Positions 27,383 to 34,801 of a stretch of DNA of 40,951 nt are shown piece after piece. The translations under genes and the position numbers were made by a program. Origin of the DNA: an uncultured Lachnospiraceae bacterium (GTDB lineage: Bacteria > Bacillota > Clostridia > Lachnospirales > Lachnospiraceae); NCBI GenBank assembly GCA_951801955.1, contig CATOOV010000026.1:1-40951 (forward strand), read 5' to 3'. The notes under the pieces were generated by a model that was not told the DNA's origin, ran no database searches, and saw only the letters and a program-made list of their open reading frames with translations. How positions within the stretch are numbered: the stretch's first letter is position 1; every line of letters starts with the position of its first letter.

Positions 27383-27473
27383 CATGCCCTCCTGTCTTTT
27401 GTACTGTCCCCTGAGAATCGCTTTGTATCACGCCAGCGGTTAAATATCAGGGAATTTATCTCACGTTTGATAC

Positions 27474-27502
27474 ATTATATTATAATATAACAACATACGC
27501 AA
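27474..27502 (-). promoter_or_regulatory. sigma-A promoter for the YdjM-type gene
   Basis: On the minus strand TTGCGT (27497-27502), 17-bp spacer, TATAAT (27474-27479), about 90 bp upstream of the start. The -10 is perfect and lies in an AT-rich alternating stretch. Confidence 0.6.
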
Positions 27503-27566
27503 TATTGCCTTCGATCGTTTTGAGCCCCTTAACCCAAAGTATCATCCAATGCCACATCGTTCTACT

Positions 27567-27949
27567 TTAACCATCAATATCCTCCCGATTTAGAAATTCC
27601 AATTTCAATTTTTGATACTCTGTAGCAATTCCAAATGCAAGATAATCAGGAATCTCATCCAAATACATTTCTAATTCTGCGATCTCATTTATTTCATCAT
27701 CTGACAACGCTTCCTTTTTTATAAGTTCATAATACCGTTTAAATTTTTTTCTTGTTTTGATATAAAACATTTATCCGTAAATGCATTCTCTAGATAACCT
27801 GCCAGAGCCTCCACTACACTTGTCTTTCCGCTGCCATTCTTCCCTGTTAAAATCAAGTGTTTGATTTGTTTTTCTGATAGCGGAATGGAAACCTCCTTTA
27901 AATGCCTTACTTTTTTGATTTTCAAGTTTGTGATAAATAATTGCTCCAT
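27567..27949 (-). pseudogene. truncated, frameshifted AAA-type ATPase
   Basis: The 5' frame (27949 to 27719) encodes MEQLFITNLKIKKVRHLKEV ... HLILTGKNGSGKTSVVEALA, an SMC/RecF-like N-terminus with Walker A. Its frame ends at 27719, while good sequence continues in the next frame (RYYELIKKEALSDDEINEIA ...) to 27567. The break lies at seven A (minus strand, about 27751-27757); eight would join the frames into about 127 residues. Even joined, the signature and Walker B half are missing, so the gene is truncated as well. The full-length relatives are AAA_23-type ATPases, some from defence systems. Confidence 0.7.
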
Positions 27950-27980
27950 CCTAACCCTCCAATTTTATTCTCACTCCATA

Positions 27981-28111
27981 CCTTATGACATGGCGAATGG
28001 CATAATTAGGTGCGCTTGGGTATCCCTTATGACATGGCGAATGGCATAATTAGGTGCGCTTGGATATCCCTTATGATATGGCGAATGGCATGATAAGACG
28101 CCCTTGGGGCA
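27981..28111 (+). repeat. three tandem copies of the 44-bp repeat
   Basis: Units begin at 27981, 28025 and 28069 with exact 44-bp period: CCTTATGACATGGCGAATGG then CATAATTAGGTGCGCTTGGGTATC. The first two are nearly identical; the third has drifted (TGATAAGACGCCCTTGGGGC). Located between the truncated ATPase gene and the SMI1/KNR4 gene. 28112-28189 holds nothing else seen. Confidence 0.9.
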
Positions 28112-28189
28112 TAACTTTTCTAACCCATTCTTAACCCCCTTCTCAATCCACTTAGATGATTCCTCCACACAGGCAAATCAAATCTACAC

Positions 28190-28969
28190 CTAAAATTCCT
28201 GCAAAACTTTTGCTGCTTCCTCCCGCAAGTGCGGTTCGTCAACGTCCTCCAAAAACTGCCGTGCCTTTTGGGAAAGCTCCTTAAATTTACAGAAACTGTA
28301 TAAAACCTCTTTCTGATATTCTATATCCTCCGCATTCTGGAATGCGCAAATCAATGCATTGTCATCTCCTGGTTCCTGCCACATAAACTTCCATGTAGGC
28401 TTGATATCGTAACCTGCAAGCAGCTCTGAATAAAAATTTTCACACCAAGTCAGAAAATCTGGGCTGCCTTTGGGCCACATAGGGGCACAATCACCATCAT
28501 AGTCCAGATAGACCACCCGCCCGCGCATTGGACCAGTTACAATCAAATATGCTTCAAAAGTAAGATCCATTGCACATAGACAAATTGTCCCATCCTCTGG
28601 AACACTATGTCCTTCATACAACTCTTTCCATTCCTCCTCTGTCCATTCACAACTTAACTGCTCTGATACCATGCTAAGTTCTGGACCAATCTTTTTCTTG
28701 GCGTCAAAATCCACAAAAAAGGTTCCAGGAGCTGCTCCGCCGCGCCCCACTTGTGTCAGATAATAGACATACTCTATTGGTAATTGAATACCAGCCTTAT
28801 TCTCAAATTCTTCAATCTCCCACATCTGCATGGGAGGACTGAGCTTCCAGTGATGGTAAAGTTTGGCATAGTAATTCTCCTGATACTCAGGGTTCTGTGC
28901 CACTTTCCCAATCATTGCCTTTATTCTAGCACATTGTTGAAGCAACACAGGATCATTCAATTCATACAT
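28190..28969 (-). CDS. SMI1/KNR4 (SUKH) family protein
   Basis: A 259-residue soluble protein. Residues about 45-175 are a SUKH fold: MWEIEEFENKAGIQLPIEYV, VGRGGAAPGTFFVDF, ICLCAMDLTFEAYLIVTGP, RGRVVYLDYDGDCAPMW and FLTWCENFYSELL. Many SUKH proteins are immunity proteins of polymorphic toxins, but no toxin gene is adjacent. The C-terminal about 60 residues are helical. An earlier ATG at 28999 exists; 28969 is preferred with TAGGAG about 10 nt upstream. It is flanked on both sides by 44-bp repeats, so it may be an isolated cassette. Confidence 0.82.
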   Translation of the reverse strand: MYELNDPVLLQQCARIKAMIGKVAQNPEYQENYYAKLYHHWKLSPPMQMWEIEEFENKAGIQLPIEYVYYLTQVGRGGAAPGTFFVDFDAKKKIGPELSMVSEQLSCEWTEEEWKELYEGHSVPEDGTICLCAMDLTFEAYLIVTGPMRGRVVYLDYDGDCAPMWPKGSPDFLTWCENFYSELLAGYDIKPTWKFMWQEPGDDNALICAFQNAEDIEYQKEVLYSFCKFKELSQKARQFLEDVDEPHLREEAAKVLQEF

Positions 28970-29092
28970 AAACCAGGTTCTCCTATCTTTCTTTCGCATT
29001 CCTTATCGCTTGATTCCTTCTACTATTTTACCATAAATCTTCAGTAGATGGAAATAGGCAGATTTTTGCATTCTCCAATCACTTTCTTATAC

Positions 29093-29137
29093 CTTACGAC
29101 ACGCGGAATGGTATCATGGGCGGCACTTGGGTATCGT
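29093..29137 (+). repeat. single copy of the 44-bp repeat
   Basis: CCTTACGACACGCGGAATGG followed by TATCATGGGCGGCACTTGGGTATC, close to the family consensus. It lies upstream of the amino-acid importer promoter. No gene seen in 29000-29212. Confidence 0.7.
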
Positions 29138-29212
29138 TTGTAGCATAGGGCATAATCCTGTATAAATGCTAAAAATGGAAAACAGATTTCCATGAGAAAA
29201 CATTAGAAACCC

Positions 29213-29241
29213 TTGACTTTAACATACTAACTTGTTAGTAT
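29213..29241 (+). promoter_or_regulatory. promoter with palindromic operator for the amino-acid importer
   Basis: TTGACT (29213-29218), 17 bp, TAGTAT (29236-29241). A perfect palindrome ATACTAACTTGTTAGTAT (29224-29241) covers the spacer and -10, the position expected for a repressor site. The repressor is not encoded nearby. A second possible promoter is TTGACG (29243-29248) with TATGAA 17 bp on. Confidence 0.6.
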
Positions 29242-29289
29242 ATTGACGTAACGATTTAATTTACTTATGAAAGAAAGGGAGACCTATTT

Positions 29290-30117
29290 ATGAAAAAGAT
29301 ACTTGTACTTATGCTGACCATTCTTCTGGCATTCTCTTTGGTTGGCTGCGGCGACGCCAAAGAAACAGAAAAAACATCCGGCAGCGCCTCTTCTGACAAA
29401 TCATCCAAAGACAGTGATGTGGCTTATGTGAAGGAAAAAGGAACCTTAGTAATCGGAATTACTGATTTTGCCCCTATGGATTACAAAGACGACAATGGGG
29501 AATGGATTGGATTTGACGCAGATATGGCAAAAGCATTTGCCAAAAGCCTAGGAGTAAAAGCAGAATTTGTGGAAATTGACTGGGACAATAAAATTATGGA
29601 ATTGGACGGCAAAACGATTGACTGTGTATGGAATGGAATGACTCTTACTGATGAAGTAACGAGTTCTATGGCATGTTCCAATGCATACTGCAACAACGCC
29701 CAGATTGTAATTGTTCCCTCTGATAAAGCTGATAAATATCAAGATAAAGACAGCCTGTCCGACTTATCCTTCGCCGTAGAGGCAGGAAGCGCCGGAGAAG
29801 AACAGGTGAGTACCCTTGGACTCAAATACACTGCTGTAAAAGCCCAGGCAGATGCCCTGATGGAAGTTGCCGCCGGAACCTCTGACGCAGCAGTCATTGA
29901 CTCCCTTATGGCTGCTGCTATGGTGGGGGAAGGCACAAGCTATACAGACCTGACCTACACGGTTGGATTAAACAATGAAGAATATGGTGTGGGTTTCCGC
30001 AAAGGCTCTGACCTTGTATCCGCACTAAATGATTTCTTTGCTGCAAGCTATGCAGATGAGAGTATGCAGAAATGTGCAGAGACTTATGGAGTCCAGGCTG
30101 CTGTCATTAAACAGTAG
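29290..30117 (+). CDS. amino-acid ABC transporter substrate-binding lipoprotein
   Basis: Family 3 solute-binding protein, 275 residues. Signal MKKILVLMLTILLAFSLVGC has lipobox L-V-G-C (Cys 20), then a Ser/Lys-rich linker and the bilobal domain: KGTLVIGITDFAPMDYKDDN, GFDADMAKAFAKSLGVKAEF, DCVWNGMTLTDEV, and FAVEAGSAGEEQV. It captures a polar amino acid outside the cell; specificity cannot be read from sequence. AAGGGAG precedes the start. It is followed by a terminator-like hairpin and then, 241 bp on, the permease gene, a layout that lets binding protein exceed permease. Confidence 0.94.
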   Translation: MKKILVLMLTILLAFSLVGCGDAKETEKTSGSASSDKSSKDSDVAYVKEKGTLVIGITDFAPMDYKDDNGEWIGFDADMAKAFAKSLGVKAEFVEIDWDNKIMELDGKTIDCVWNGMTLTDEVTSSMACSNAYCNNAQIVIVPSDKADKYQDKDSLSDLSFAVEAGSAGEEQVSTLGLKYTAVKAQADALMEVAAGTSDAAVIDSLMAAAMVGEGTSYTDLTYTVGLNNEEYGVGFRKGSDLVSALNDFFAASYADESMQKCAETYGVQAAVIKQ

Positions 30118-30141
30118 CTCCCAGCCACTATACTTTTTGGA

Positions 30142-30172
30142 TAGAGAGCGGAAAGTTCCGCCCTCTATTTTT
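30142..30172 (+). terminator. terminator-like hairpin after the binding-protein gene
   Basis: TAGAGAGCGGAA (30142-30153) pairs with TTCCGCCCTCTA (30156-30167), one mismatch, followed by five T. It probably reduces read-through into the permease genes. Confidence 0.8.
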
Positions 30173-30319
30173 CTCCTATAGGAAATTTCCTATAGGAGAA
30201 AACGAACATGCACACGGGCACTATGGGAATCTATTGCTTTGCAATTGTGCCCGGCGCGGAACAAAAGATGCGTGAGCAACAGTAATCGGTCGCTATGATT
30301 CCTCAAACGCACTTTTGTT
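30169..30319 (+). repeat. three-hairpin structured repeat, copy 1 (leader of the permease gene)
   Basis: Hairpin 1: a 34-bp perfect palindrome (30169-30202) with core CTATAGGAAATTTCCTATAG. Hairpin 2: outer stem GGGCAC (30216-30221) with GTGCCC (30247-30252), inner stem ATTGC/GCAAT with loop TTT. Conserved joint GGCGCGGAACAAAAG. Hairpin 3: AACAAAAG plus TGCGT (from 30260) pairing with ACGCA plus CTTTTGTT (ends 30319). The same order is found at 34101-34257 and 34259-34430. It ends 39 bp before the permease start. Confidence 0.75.
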
Positions 30320-30358
30320 TTAGGATAAATATATCATTCTAAGAAAGCAGGAATATCC

Positions 30359-31045
30359 ATGGAACAGATTCTAGAACAACTCCCCATTGTTCTGAAAGCC
30401 TTGAATGTTGGCTTTTTACAGACATTAAAACTTTTTTTTGTGACACTTATCGGCGCTTTTCCTCTTGGGCTTTTAATCGCCTTTGGATCCATGTCCCATT
30501 TCAAACCCTTAAGCTATTTTACCAAAATGATTGTCTGGATTATCAGAGGAACCCCCCTTATGATTCAGCTTTTAATCATTTATTATTTTCCTGGGCTTGT
30601 ATTACATAATCCAATCTGGGGCGGCGGTGAGACGGGTCGGTTCGTTGCCGCTTCCGTATCCTTTATTTTAAACTATGCCTGTTATTTCTCTGAAATCTAC
30701 CGGGGCGGTATTCAGGGAGTACCTGTAGGACAGGAAGAAGCTGGACTGGTTTTAGGAATGACAAAAGGACAAATTTTTGTAAAAATTACCTTGCTCCAGA
30801 TGATTAAACGTATTGTCCCTCCCATGTCCAACGAAATCATTACCCTAGTAAAAGATACATCCCTTGCGCGCATTATTGCACTGCAGGAAATTATCTGGGC
30901 AGGCCAGGCATTTATGAAAGGTTCCCAGGGAATTTCCGGCGCTATCTGGCCGTTATTTTTCACTGCCATTTACTATCTAATCTGTAATGGTATCTTGACC
31001 ATTCTCCTTGGACGTCTGGAGAAAAAATTGGATTATTTTAAGTAA
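30359..31045 (+). CDS. amino-acid ABC transporter permease (HisM/GlnP type)
   Basis: A 228-residue membrane permease. N-terminal [33 protein letters not shown] (first helix), then [18 protein letters not shown], typical of HEQRO-class permeases, and the EAA-like loop [23 protein letters not shown] contacting the ATPase. About five helices. The domain between helices 2 and 3 ([13 protein letters not shown]) is short. AAGAAAGCAGG lies upstream of 30359; the leader carries the structured repeat. Confidence 0.94.
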   Translation: MEQILEQLPIVLKALNVGFLQTLKLFFVTLIGAFPLGLLIAFGSMSHFKPLSYFTKMIVWIIRGTPLMIQLLIIYYFPGLVLHNPIWGGGETGRFVAASVSFILNYACYFSEIYRGGIQGVPVGQEEAGLVLGMTKGQIFVKITLLQMIKRIVPPMSNEIITLVKDTSLARIIALQEIIWAGQAFMKGSQGISGAIWPLFFTAIYYLICNGILTILLGRLEKKLDYFK

Positions 31046-31059
31046 AGGAGGAGAGAAAC

Positions 31060-31845
31060 ATGCCGATCTTAGAAGTAGAACATATTCGCAAATATTTTGG
31101 TCACACAGAAGTTTTAAAAGACATCAGCTTTTCTTTGGAACAAGGACAAGTAGTCTCCATTATTGGTTCTTCAGGAAGTGGGAAAACAACCCTTTTAAGA
31201 TGCCTGAATTTCTTGGAACGTCCAGACAAAGGCATAATCCGTGTAAATGGAGAAACGTTGTTTGACGCTGATAACCCTGCCACACAACAGGAATCCGAAA
31301 TCCGAAAAAAACGTCTTCATTTTGGTCTGGTTTTCCAGTCTTTCAATTTGTTCCCTCAGTATACGGCACTGCAAAATGTTATGCTTGCCAAGGAACTTCT
31401 TGCCAAGGAACAGCCAAATTATAAAGCGGAAAAAAAACGTATCCATACTGAGATCGAGACACAGGCAAAAGCTCTGTTAGATCAAATGGGTCTCAGTGAC
31501 CGTATCAATAATTATCCTCACCAGCTCTCTGGCGGACAATGCCAGCGTGTGGCAATCGCACGGGCGCTTGCACTCTCACCTGATATCCTGTGTTTTGACG
31601 AACCCACTTCAGCCCTGGATCCAGAGCTGACCGGGGAAGTTCTCAAAGTAATGAAAGAACTGGCGGAACAAAACACTACCATGGTAATTGTCACCCATGA
31701 AATGGCATTTGCCAGGGATGTGGCAAACCATGTGATTTTTATGGATGACGGACATATTTTAGAGCAGGGAAAACCAATGGAAGTATTTGAACACCCAAAA
31801 GAAGAACGTACCAGGCAGTTCCTGTCACGTTTTACACAGGGGTAA
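31060..31845 (+). CDS. amino-acid ABC transporter ATP-binding protein (GlnQ/HisP type)
   Basis: A 261-residue ATPase with Walker [11 protein letters not shown]-loop [11 protein letters not shown], signature [16 protein letters not shown], Walker [15 protein letters not shown] and the H-loop [14 protein letters not shown]. It energises uptake through the upstream permease, which ends 14 bp earlier; AGGAGG is present. The family is usually about 240-250 residues, so a small insertion is present around [20 protein letters not shown]. It is the last gene of the operon. Confidence 0.95.
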   Translation: MPILEVEHIRKYFGHTEVLKDISFSLEQGQVVSIIGSSGSGKTTLLRCLNFLERPDKGIIRVNGETLFDADNPATQQESEIRKKRLHFGLVFQSFNLFPQYTALQNVMLAKELLAKEQPNYKAEKKRIHTEIETQAKALLDQMGLSDRINNYPHQLSGGQCQRVAIARALALSPDILCFDEPTSALDPELTGEVLKVMKELAEQNTTMVIVTHEMAFARDVANHVIFMDDGHILEQGKPMEVFEHPKEERTRQFLSRFTQG

Positions 31846-31934
31846 TCATCTAATTTTCAACGATTATTTCCTTTTTACACGAATACACAGAATATTTTCT
31901 ATATTAGGAATATACAGAAAACTTTACGAATATA

Positions 31935-32040
31935 AAAGAAGGGAATGTTGCAAAATGCAGGGATTCTACAACATATAGTAAAACATCGCATCTGTACTAT
32001 ATGTTGTAGAAACTTCTCGTTTTGCGACAACCCCTTCTTT
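31935..32040. repeat. 106-bp palindromic repeat (copy 2)
   Basis: Same design as 6597-6699: AAAGAAGGGAATGTTGCAAA and onward pairs with its complement ending CAACCCCTTCTTT; inner CAACATATAGTA / TACTATATGTTG are identical to copy 1. It lies between the converging ATPase gene and dapB. Confidence 0.8.
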
Positions 32041-32047
32041 TTCAAAT

Positions 32048-32809
32048 TTACCTTGCTGCAATTACATCACTCATCTCATACCTGCCTGCAGATCTGCCTG
32101 CCAAAAATTTTGCCGCTTCCACTGCGCCCTTCCCAAAAACCGCCTTGGAATATGCCGTATGCTTAAACTCTATGACTTCATCCATTCCAGCAAAAATCAC
32201 CTCGTGCTCACCAACAATGCTGCCGCCGCGCACTGCCTGAATCCCAATCTCATATTTCTCACGCTTCTTTCTGTCCTTTGTCCTGTCATATTGGTAGGCA
32301 TAAGCATTTTCCAAAGCCTCATTGATAGAATCTGCCAGGGCAAGCGCCGTTCCGCTGGGGGCATCCACCTTCTGATTGTGATGTTTTTCCACAATTTCGA
32401 TATCGAAGCCTGCTGGCGCCAAGATATTTGCAGCTTTTTTCAAAATATCCATCAGCATATTAATCCCAAGGGACATATTTGCAGATTTTAAGACTGGAAT
32501 TTCCCTGCTTACCTCTTCTACCCTTGCAAGCTGCACCTCTGTCAAACCAGTTGTACAAAGTACAATTGGCAGTTTTTCGGAAACACAGTAATCCAACAGC
32601 GCATCCACTGCCGGCGCTGCCGCAAAGTCTACCACAACATCAGCAACTATGTTGCAATCTGCAATACTTGCAAATACAGGATAATCATTTTCCACTCCAG
32701 TATATGGATCAATTCCTGCCACTATCTCGATTTCGTGGTCCTCTTTACAAATATTTGAAATTACTTGTCCCATTTTTCCATTACATCCATGCATAATCAT
32801 TCGAATCAT
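32048..32809 (-). CDS. dapB: 4-hydroxy-tetrahydrodipicolinate reductase
   Basis: DapB reduces the product of DapA with NAD(P)H in the lysine/diaminopimelate pathway. The 253-residue protein has the Rossmann start MIRMIMHGCNGKMGQVI, CTTGLTEVQL, SANMSLGINMLMDIL, the catalytic EKHHNQKVDAPSGTALALAD and GEHEVIFAGMDEVIEFKHTA. AGGAGG precedes 32809. It lies downstream of dapA on the same strand with a 387-bp gap of hairpins, so it may be expressed through partial read-through or its own promoter. DAP also feeds peptidoglycan. Confidence 0.96.
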   Translation of the reverse strand: MIRMIMHGCNGKMGQVISNICKEDHEIEIVAGIDPYTGVENDYPVFASIADCNIVADVVVDFAAAPAVDALLDYCVSEKLPIVLCTTGLTEVQLARVEEVSREIPVLKSANMSLGINMLMDILKKAANILAPAGFDIEIVEKHHNQKVDAPSGTALALADSINEALENAYAYQYDRTKDRKKREKYEIGIQAVRGGSIVGEHEVIFAGMDEVIEFKHTAYSKAVFGKGAVEAAKFLAGRSAGRYEMSDVIAAR

Positions 32810-33196
32810 CCCAATATTCCTCCTATTTCAGAACTCTAAAGTTCTTTTGTTACAATATAAAATAGCCAAATTGCACAGCAAGCCAACTGACGTTTTGAAT
32901 CATACAAGTCCAATTCCCCTTCTATTTCCATATCAGTGACTGCTGTGCAAATTTTTATTTCATATAACGGTCTAGTCAAATACCCCGCAACAAGCTACGG
33001 GGCATGACTTAGCTTGTTTTTCGAAAGTCCGCCCCAAGGGGCGGGGCAGCATTTTCGCCCCTACGTCCATACTGGTCCATGCAAAACGTGTATCGCTGGC
33101 ACACAACAACAGTTAGAAAATACCATGCAGCAAATTGAACACGATACAATTCCTGCTTCATATTGATACACGAACCCTTCCACAATAGCAGCTTCA
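32810..33196. other. dapA-dapB intergenic region with nested hairpins
   Basis: No convincing gene. A large stem pairs AAATTGCACAGCA (about 32870) with TGCTGTGCAAATTT (about 32941). CCCCG/CGGGG surrounds CAACAAGCTA (32985-33001). AACAAGCTA pairs with TAGCTTGTT. CCGCCCCAAGGGGCGG forms another palindrome (about 33031-33046). CGGGGCATGACTTAGCTTGT (32998-33017) recurs at 5669-5688 with one mismatch. These look like dispersed repeats that may end dapA transcription. Confidence 0.5.
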
Positions 33197-34081
33197 TCAC
33201 AAAATTCCAAAATCCCTCATAGCTTTTTCCAATTTTTCTGAATTTTGCGGTTCCATATCACTGAGAGGAGCACGCAGGGAACCTACCTTCCAGCCCTGTA
33301 AATTCATCGCTGCCTTCACAGGAATAGGATTCACCTCGCTAAACAATGCATCCACCATAGGAATTGCTTTCAACTGCATTTTTAAAGCCTCCTGCTGGTC
33401 CCCATTCAGATAATTCATCACCATATCATGCATAAATTTCGGCGCAACATTGGAGAGTACCGAAATGACGCCGATTCCGCCGCAGGCAAGAAGTGGAATC
33501 ACCTGGCCATCTTCGCCAGAATACAATTCAAATTCTCCCTGTGTCTGCTCCATCAGCCTCAATGTATAGGAAATATCCCCTACTGCATCTTTCATTCCCA
33601 CAATATTTTCCACATCCCGCGCCAGGACTGCAGCCGTATCTGCTGCAATCTTGCATCCGGTCCTGCCAGGTACGTTGTATAAAATAATGGGAATATCTAC
33701 ATTTTTGGCAATCTGTGTATAATGGCTGATTAGCCCTTTCTGGGTTGCCTTATTATAGTAAGGCGTTACCACCAAAAGACCATCTGCGCCAGCTTCCTGT
33801 GCTTGACGTGACAGGTCGACGGCTGTCTTGGTACAATTTGAGCCTGTTCCTGCAATCACTGGAATCCTCTTATTAACAATAGAAACCGCCGCCCGGATTA
33901 CCTCCAGATGCTCCTGTTCACTAAGCGTAGAGGCTTCCCCCGTGGTACCTGTAATAATAATGCTATCTGTTTCATTTTTGATCTGGTCTTCCAAAAGTTC
34001 TGCCAATTTATCATAATCAACTTCCAGATTCTCTTTCATTGGTGTCACCAACGCAACACCTGCTCCTTTAAAAAGCGCCAT
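33197..34081 (-). CDS. dapA: 4-hydroxy-tetrahydrodipicolinate synthase
   Basis: DapA condenses pyruvate with aspartate semialdehyde, the first committed step of lysine/DAP synthesis. The 294-residue TIM-barrel shows GTTGEASTLSEQEH, LLVVTPYYNKATQKGL, the active-site tyrosine and arginine in LYNVPGRTGC, and the Schiff-base lysine in VGMKDAVGD. AAGGAGG is 7 nt before ATG 34081. The leader is long (about 600 nt): promoter, lysine riboswitch, terminator, then two structured repeats, the last of which ends 20 bp before the start codon. Confidence 0.97.
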   Translation of the reverse strand: MALFKGAGVALVTPMKENLEVDYDKLAELLEDQIKNETDSIIITGTTGEASTLSEQEHLEVIRAAVSIVNKRIPVIAGTGSNCTKTAVDLSRQAQEAGADGLLVVTPYYNKATQKGLISHYTQIAKNVDIPIILYNVPGRTGCKIAADTAAVLARDVENIVGMKDAVGDISYTLRLMEQTQGEFELYSGEDGQVIPLLACGGIGVISVLSNVAPKFMHDMVMNYLNGDQQEALKMQLKAIPMVDALFSEVNPIPVKAAMNLQGWKVGSLRAPLSDMEPQNSEKLEKAMRDFGIL

Positions 34082-34100
34082 ACGATTTCCTCCTTAATAG

Positions 34101-34257
34101 AACAAAAATGCGTTTCATGCACCCTCGCGAACAATTACTTTTACTAACACGTCTTTTGTTTCCGCGCCGCGCACAGTCACGCAGTGACATCTTCCCCTTG
34201 TGCGCGTGCGCATCATTGTTTTTTTATCATAGGAAATGCAAGCAGTTTCCTATGATA
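34101..34257 (-). repeat. three-hairpin structured repeat, copy 2 (dapA leader)
   Basis: Read 5' to 3' on the minus strand: hairpin 1 TATCATAGGAAA / TTTCCTATGATA (34257-34225); hairpin 2 outer GCGCACA / TGTGCGC (34205-34169), inner GTCAC / GTGAC; joint GGCGCGGAAACAAAAG; hairpin 3 AACAAAAGACGTGTT / AACGCATTTTTGTT (to 34101). The order matches copy 1, while the stem sequences of hairpin 2 differ in a base-paired way. Confidence 0.75.
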
Positions 34258-34258
34258 G

Positions 34259-34430
34259 AACAAAGTGGATAAGCCCACCCCACCCCTCTTACCCCCATTC
34301 TTGGGGGAACGGGTCTGCACACTTTGTCGCGCTGCGCACAGCCACGAAGTGACATCTTCCTCTTGTGCGCGTGCGCATCCTGCCCAAAGGGCTTTTCTCT
34401 TATTAGGAAATTTTACGAAATTTCCTATAA
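34259..34430 (-). repeat. three-hairpin structured repeat, copy 3 (tandem with copy 2)
   Basis: Hairpin 1 TTATAGGAAATTT / AAATTTCCTAATAA (34430-34400); hairpin 2 outer GCGCACA / TGTGCGC (34370-34334), inner GTCAC / GTGGC with G-U pairing; joint GCGCGACAAAGTG; hairpin 3 ACAAAGTG / CACTTTGT (34327-34260) enclosing another C5/G5 hairpin. It lies head-to-tail with copy 2, right after the riboswitch terminator. Confidence 0.7.
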
Positions 34431-34434
34431 GATG

Positions 34435-34464
34435 AAAAAGAGCCGGCGAATGCGCCGGCTTAAA
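34435..34464 (-). terminator. rho-independent terminator of the lysine riboswitch
   Basis: AGCCGGCG (minus strand, 34460-34453) pairs with CGCCGGCT (34448-34441), followed by CTTTTT. It lies about 40 nt after the aptamer's P1 strand, as in transcription-attenuating L-box leaders. Confidence 0.9.
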
Positions 34465-34505
34465 ATTCTGACTACAGACAGATAATCCTCTGCTTTGCAA
34501 TCTAA

Positions 34506-34668
34506 GATAGCGCCCCATCCATTCCAGATGACAGTCATAGAATTATTCACCCTATGCCCAAGAACCTCTCCACAGGAAACAGGTTCTTTCGGCGCGCTTC
34601 CCTTTCAATTATCATCTCCTGTGCCTGCCACATCTGATAAGCTACTTATGAATCACGCAACCTCTATC
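34506..34668 (-). promoter_or_regulatory. lysine riboswitch (L-box) controlling dapA
   Basis: Minus strand: P1 GATAG (34668-34664) with CTATC (34510-34506). The conserved core is present: AGAGGTTGCG, ATAAGTAGC, AAAGGGAAGCGCGCCGAAAG, TTCTTGGGCATAGGGTG, GACTGTCATCTGGAATGGAT and GGGGCGCTATC. These match the lysine riboswitch consensus (AGAGG-GC, AGUA, GCCGAA, CUGG, CUAUC). Lysine binding is expected to favour the downstream terminator and lower dapA expression. Confidence 0.93.
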
Positions 34669-34689
34669 AAATACTTTTTTACTAGGTCT

Positions 34690-34718
34690 AATATAGCATT
34701 TTCCATTGATAAAGTCAA
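34690..34718 (-). promoter_or_regulatory. sigma-A promoter of dapA
   Basis: Minus strand TTGACT (34713-34718), 17 bp, TATATT (34690-34695), about 22 bp before the riboswitch P1 stem. Upstream, CTGTCACA and TGTGACAG form a hairpin (34748-34766) that may end the preceding gene. Confidence 0.85.
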
Positions 34719-34801
34719 CTATGATCTTGAAATTCTGCACTCTTTACCTGTCACAGTATGTGACAGACGCCGCAGGTAAAAAATCGAATCCTAGAAAATG
34801 A

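Noticed and set aside
27981..28111. Possible CRISPR array
   Set aside because: Adjacent units with no unique spacers and no cas genes.
33009..33200. Small minus-strand frame after dapA
   Set aside because: Runs through GC-rich hairpins and ends in repeat-derived sequence; no ribosome site or homology recognised.
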